A stretch of 64,000 bases of DNA. It comes from JACTMI01 sp964618415. GTDB lineage: Bacteria > Acidobacteriota > Thermoanaerobaculia > Multivoradales > JAGPDF01. Below are positions 60,662 to 64,000 of the stretch, piece after piece. How positions within the stretch are numbered: the first letter of the stretch is position 1; every line of letters starts with the position of its first letter. The notes under the pieces are model-generated. The model was not told where the DNA came from, searched no databases, and saw only the letters and a list, made by a program, of their open reading frames with translations. The translations under genes and the position numbers were made by a program. The stretch is from contig CAZUAT010000004.1 in the NCBI GenBank assembly GCA_964618415.1, positions 8,787 through 72,786 on the forward strand, written 5' to 3'.

Positions 60662-61630
60662 TCAGGTCGGGATCGGCGTCGCGGCGATCAGACGCTCGAC
60701 CGCGCCGCGTCCGCCGTCGAGACCCGCGGCGCCGCGCCGCAGCACGACGCGGTGGCCGAGCACCGGCACCGCGAGTCGCTGCACGTCGTCGGGCAGGACG
60801 TAATCGCGACCTTCGGTGAGCGCCAGCGCCTGGGCGGCGCGCCGCAGGCCGAGCAGGGCGCGGGTCGAGATGCCGAGCGCGAACTCGTCGCCGCTGCGCG
60901 TCCGCTCGGCGAGGGCGAGCATGTAGTCGGTCACCGCGGGCGCGACCCGCACCTCCGAGGCCTGCCGCTGCAGCTCGCGCATCTGCTCAGCCGACAGCAC
61001 GACCGGCAGATGGTCCAGCTCGAACTCCACGCCACCGCCGAGCAGGAGCTGCCGCTCCTGCTCGTGACTCGGGTAGCCGAGGCGCAGGTGCATCTCGAAG
61101 CGGTCGAGCTGGGACTCCGGCAGCGGGAAGGTTCCCAGGTACTCGTGCGGATTCTGCGTCGCGAGGACGAGGAACGGATCGGGCAGGTCGAGGCGCTGAC
61201 GCTCGACCGTTACCTTCCGCTCACTCATCGCCTCGAGCAGCGCCGACTGCGTCTTCGGCGTAGCGCGGTTGATCTCGTCGGCCAGCACGATGCTGGCGAA
61301 GATCGGCCCGGGCACGTGCTCGAACGCCTCGCGCCGCTGATTCCAGATCGACACGCCGAGGATGTCGGACGGCAGCAGGTCGCTGGTGAACTGGATGCGC
61401 TGGAACGACAGGCCGAGCGAGCGCGCGATCGCCTGGGCGAGGGTGGTCTTGCCGACTCCGGGCACGTCCTCGATCAGCACATGCCCGCGGGCGAGTAGCG
61501 CGACGACGGCCAGCCGGATCGCCTCGACGCGGCCCCGGAAGACGCGCGCCACGTTGGCCTCCAGGCGGGCGACGCTCGCGGCGCTGTGCGCTGCCGCGTC
61601 GGCCGGTGGAACGATGCGGTCAGTCTCCAG
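60662..61630 (-). CDS. MoxR-family AAA+ ATPase
   Basis: About 322 residues. EDVPGVGKTTLAQAIA is Walker A, ILADEINRATPKTQSALLEA Walker B, ATQNPHEYLGTFPLPESQLD sensor 1 and ISTRALLGLRRAAQAL sensor 2. The start is uncertain: no ATG, and a CTG at 61630 (GGGAG upstream) gives normal MoxR length; GTG at 61552 is the alternative. Chaperone-like ATPase thought to activate the vWA/DUF58 partner. Confidence 0.85.
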   Translation of the reverse strand: METDRIVPPADAAAHSAASVARLEANVARVFRGRVEAIRLAVVALLARGHVLIEDVPGVGKTTLAQAIARSLGLSFQRIQFTSDLLPSDILGVSIWNQRREAFEHVPGPIFASIVLADEINRATPKTQSALLEAMSERKVTVERQRLDLPDPFLVLATQNPHEYLGTFPLPESQLDRFEMHLRLGYPSHEQERQLLLGGGVEFELDHLPVVLSAEQMRELQRQASEVRVAPAVTDYMLALAERTRSGDEFALGISTRALLGLRRAAQALALTEGRDYVLPDDVQRLAVPVLGHRVVLRRGAAGLDGGRGAVERLIAATPIPT

Positions 61631-62120
61631 CCGCCGCTCCCGCGAACTCCCGGTAGGCGCCGCGCTCGGCCGCCGGGACCGGCGACCGGACCTCGACGTG
61701 GAAGCCGTCGCCCGGCTCCCAGGGCAGATCGGCCAGCTCGATGTCGATCTGGGCGCCGCCGCGGTCGACCCGCGAGGTGTCGATCCACGCCCGGCGATGC
61801 GCCTTCTCCTCGCCGCCCGGTCCGGCCATCGAGACATCGACCGTCAGGCCCGGCAGCGGATCGGTGCCGCGCCAGGTCACCCCGACGTCGAGAACCAGCG
61901 TGCGCCCCAGCCCGCCCGCGGCCTCCGGTGCCGGATCGTCGCGCACCACGAAGCTCTGCAGAGTCGCCTCGTAAGCGGCCCGGCGGCGTTCGATCTCGAG
62001 GGCCGGATCGCCGGCGCAGGCGCCAGCCAACAGCGCCACGGCCAAGAGCAGGCCGGAAGCGCGGCGCCAGGAGGCGACAGCAGAAAAGCGGGCGGCGGAG
62101 CGCGGTGTGGGTCGACGCAT
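61620..62120 (-). CDS. Predicted lipoprotein of unknown function
   Basis: 166 residues from the ATG at 62120, which overlaps the GT2 stop (TGATG). LLAVALLAGAC is a signal with a weak lipobox. The mature part is beta-rich (LDVGVTWRGTDPLPGLTVDV, QIDIELADLPWEPGDGFHVE), like a small Ig-like domain. Its 3' end reaches into the start of MoxR, so it belongs to the MoxR operon. No family recognised. Confidence 0.65.
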   Translation of the reverse strand: MRRPTPRSAARFSAVASWRRASGLLLAVALLAGACAGDPALEIERRRAAYEATLQSFVVRDDPAPEAAGGLGRTLVLDVGVTWRGTDPLPGLTVDVSMAGPGGEEKAHRRAWIDTSRVDRGGAQIDIELADLPWEPGDGFHVEVRSPVPAAERGAYREFAGAAAGD

Positions 62121-62875
62121 CAGTCCGCGAGATTGTACCGGACGATCGCCCACAGCGCCGCGAAGCCGTCCTTCCAGCCGATCTTCTTGCCCTCTGCGTA
62201 GGTTCGCCCGTGGTAGGCGATCGGAACCTCGTAGATCCGGGCCTTGCGGCGCGCCAGCTTGGCGGTCAGTTCCGGTTCGATGCCGAACCGGTTCGAGCGC
62301 AGCGGCATGCCGTCGAGCAGACTGCGACGGAAGACCTTGTAGCAGGTCTCCATGTCGGTCAGGTTGAGATTCGACAGCATGTTCGACGCCATGGTGAGGA
62401 ACTTGTTGCCGACCGTGTGCCAGTAGAAGAGCACTCGGTGCGGTCCGCCCAGGAACCGCGAGCCGAAGACGGCGTCGGCCTCACCGGCGAGGATCGGTGC
62501 CAGCAATCCGGGGTACTCGGACGGGTCGTACTCGAGATCGGCGTCCTGGATCAGCACGATGTCGCCCGTCGCTTCGGCAAAGCCGCGTCGCAGTGCAGCC
62601 CCTTTGCCACGGTTGGACGGCTGCTCGAACAGGCGAACCGGCCACCCGTCCCGCGCCGCCAGCTCCCGCAGCAGTTCCCGAGTGCCGTCGGTCGATCCGT
62701 CGTCGACCACCAGGATCTCGCGTTCGAGGCCGCCGGGCAGCGGCGCCGCCACCACGCGGCGCAGCAGCTCCTCCACGCGTGCCCGTTCGTTGTAAGCGGG
62801 CACGACGATCGAGAGCTTGCGTGGAGCCGGCAGCGGCTTGCGGCCCGACTCGGACTGCATGGCGGCATCGTCCAT
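62120..62875 (-). CDS. Family 2 glycosyltransferase, DPM1-like
   Basis: 251 residues from the ATG at 62875 (62860 is an alternative). IVVPAYNERARVEELL, VVDDGSTDGTRELL, GKGAALRRGF, LIQDADLEYDP (DxD) and GSRFLGG are GT2 motifs; length and lack of TM helices match dolichyl/undecaprenyl-phosphate mannose synthase-like enzymes, which make lipid-linked sugars at the inner membrane. Heads the operon. Confidence 0.88.
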   Translation of the reverse strand: MDDAAMQSESGRKPLPAPRKLSIVVPAYNERARVEELLRRVVAAPLPGGLEREILVVDDGSTDGTRELLRELAARDGWPVRLFEQPSNRGKGAALRRGFAEATGDIVLIQDADLEYDPSEYPGLLAPILAGEADAVFGSRFLGGPHRVLFYWHTVGNKFLTMASNMLSNLNLTDMETCYKVFRRSLLDGMPLRSNRFGIEPELTAKLARRKARIYEVPIAYHGRTYAEGKKIGWKDGFAALWAIVRYNLAD

Positions 62876-63089
62876 CGGCGCCGGCACTCTATCGGCAGCG
62901 CGACCGGCCACGAAACCGCTCGGGGCCCGCACAGGTCCGGCGACCGATGGCTGTGCGCCCGGTGGTTGAACGGCCGATGCCGGACGGGTAGGCTGCCGGC
63001 GCCACGCTCGCAGCGCCGTGGCGGCCGCGTGCCACCTCCGTCCGGCGCGCTCGCCGCCGCCGGCAAGCCGCGTCCCAGGAGGACCGCCG

Positions 63090-64000
63090 ATGCCCGCCAC
63101 CGTTTCGAAGTTCACCACCCGGTCGATCGTCCGCGGCATCGCCCTCGCGGGCCTGGCCGCCGCGCTCTGCACCGCCCAGCCCGTAACAGCCACCACCATC
63201 GTGCCGATCGAGGACACCGTCCTCGTCGACAGGACGCCGATCATCGTCGTGGCACGCGTCGAGGGGCGGCTGCCCAACGCCACCGGTCGCGCGGTGACGG
63301 ACTGGCTGGTGCGCGTCGACCGCGTTCTCAAGGGCGACGCGGTCCCGTCCGGTCTGGCCGTCCGGGTGCCGGGCGGTCGCGCCGCGGGCGGCCAGACGCT
63401 GCGCGTCTACGGCGCTCCGACCTTCCGCCCCGGCGAGCAGGTCCTGCTCTTCCTGGCCCCGCGCGCCGACGGGCATTACGCCATCGTTCAGTTCATGCAG
63501 GGTGCCTTCCACCGCGTCAAGGCGGGCAACAGGATGGCGGCGGTACGCGACCTGTCGGAGGTCAACGTGGTGAACTTCCGGCCGCGCAAGGATCCCAAGC
63601 CGCAGCTGCGCGACTTCGAGGGCTTCGTGGACTGGATCGAAGACCGCGCGGCGTCGACGCCGCGGCCTCGCGACTACCTCTTCCACCCGAGTCGCCAGCA
63701 GATGCGCGCCGCGACGAAGGGCTTCAACCTGTTCGTCAACGACGACACCGGGCTGAACTATCGCTGGTTCCAGTTCGACACCGGCGGCAACGTCGTCTGG
63801 CGGGCGCATCAGGACGGTCAGCCCGGCCTGGCGAACGGCGGATTCCAGGAGTTCCAGCGCGGACTCGCGATGTGGACCAACGAGCCGACGACGCCGATCC
63901 GCCTCTCCTGGGGCGGCACGTCGACCGCGACCGGCGGCTTCACCGACTTCGACGGCCAGAACGTCCTGCTGTTCGACGATCCCAACGAGGACATCGAGGG
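63090..64000 (+). CDS. Secreted, probably matrixin-type protein (N-terminal part)
   Basis: Open from the ATG at 63090 (AGGAGG at 63077-63082) to the window edge, 303 codons without a stop. Signal peptide (IALAGLAAALCTAQPVTA). The first domain has ARVEGRLPNATGRAVTDWLV and VPGGRAAGGQTLRVYG, an N-terminal module common in secreted bacterial proteins. The last part, FQEFQRGLAMWTNEPTTPIR and NVLLFDDPNED, resembles the segment just before the zinc site of matrixin metalloproteases, so HExxH would lie beyond the window (inference). Divergent from the GT2 operon, 214 bases away. Confidence 0.7.
   Translation, partial: MPATVSKFTTRSIVRGIALAGLAAALCTAQPVTATTIVPIEDTVLVDRTPIIVVARVEGRLPNATGRAVTDWLVRVDRVLKGDAVPSGLAVRVPGGRAAGGQTLRVYGAPTFRPGEQVLLFLAPRADGHYAIVQFMQGAFHRVKAGNRMAAVRDLSEVNVVNFRPRKDPKPQLRDFEGFVDWIEDRAASTPRPRDYLFHPSRQQMRAATKGFNLFVNDDTGLNYRWFQFDTGGNVVWRAHQDGQPGLANGGFQEFQRGLAMWTNEPTTPIRLSWGGTSTATGGFTDFDGQNVLLFDDPNEDIE

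Overview
The window is a high-GC bacterial chromosome segment: tightly packed, mostly overlapping genes, many GTG and several TTG starts, and one 100-N assembly gap. No rRNA, tRNA, CRISPR array, phage or insertion sequence was found. Several features together suggest Acidobacteriota, perhaps the Thermoanaerobaculia (inference, not proven): a clade II nitrous-oxide reductase cluster, a SpoIVB-like S55 peptidase in a lineage with no other sporulation genes here, large secreted propeller and beta-helix proteins ending in an FESGD-type motif, and high GC. The gene set describes a Gram-negative-type chemoheterotroph (TonB protein, many lipoproteins, Sec signals) that respires with a 2-oxoacid dehydrogenase and can reduce N2O.

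Layout. 1-3.3 kb: end of a PP2C phosphatase, lytic transglycosylase, XerD-type recombinase, OpgC-like membrane protein. 3.4-7.7 kb: an island that looks lower in GC, with two divergent secreted proteins, one of them cut by the assembly gap. 7.7-15.3 kb: an MBL hydrolase, then the nos cluster (cytochrome c, nosZ, nosD, nosF, nosL, nosY and a conserved membrane protein). 15.3-23.8 kb: LeuA/LeuB-like pair, DUF2071, M28 peptidase, small secreted protein, TonB, an intergenic inverted repeat, VOC protein, NTF2-like protein. 23.8-32.3 kb: a minus-strand gene chain YkgJ - recN - tsaC - S55 peptidase - propeller protein - coaD - adenosine deaminase, in which five successive junctions overlap by 4-8 bases. 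32.3-38 kb: FHA diguanylate cyclase with an amidotransferase, then lipA - GNAT - di-iron protein - proline dehydrogenase. 38-42 kb: a phosphodiesterase-type lipoprotein and a large membrane/TPR protein. 42-47.3 kb: lipB - nrtR, then nadABC behind a recognisable promoter overlapped by a 21-bp palindrome. 47.4-54.7 kb: a deoxyhypusine-synthase-like gene, an FkbM methyltransferase, and the E3-E1alpha-E1beta-E2 dehydrogenase operon. 54.8-62.9 kb: MBL hydrolase, lipoprotein, class I aldolase, and a GT2 - lipoprotein - MoxR - DUF58 - transglutaminase operon. 63.1-64 kb: start of a secreted, probably matrixin-type, protein that runs off the window.

How it fits together. The central theme is cofactor supply for aerobic or N2O respiration: NAD synthesis (nadABC under NrtR), lipoate attachment and synthesis (lipB, lipA), CoA (coaD), and the lipoyl/NAD/CoA-dependent dehydrogenase complex all lie within 30 kb. 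The lipoyl domains of the E2 and E3 genes are a near-identical DNA duplication. The strongest leads for new biology are the NrtR operator candidate, the membrane protein ending the nos cluster, the large Cys-rich di-iron protein next to lipA and putA, and the bacterial deoxyhypusine-synthase homologue with its catalytic lysine intact.
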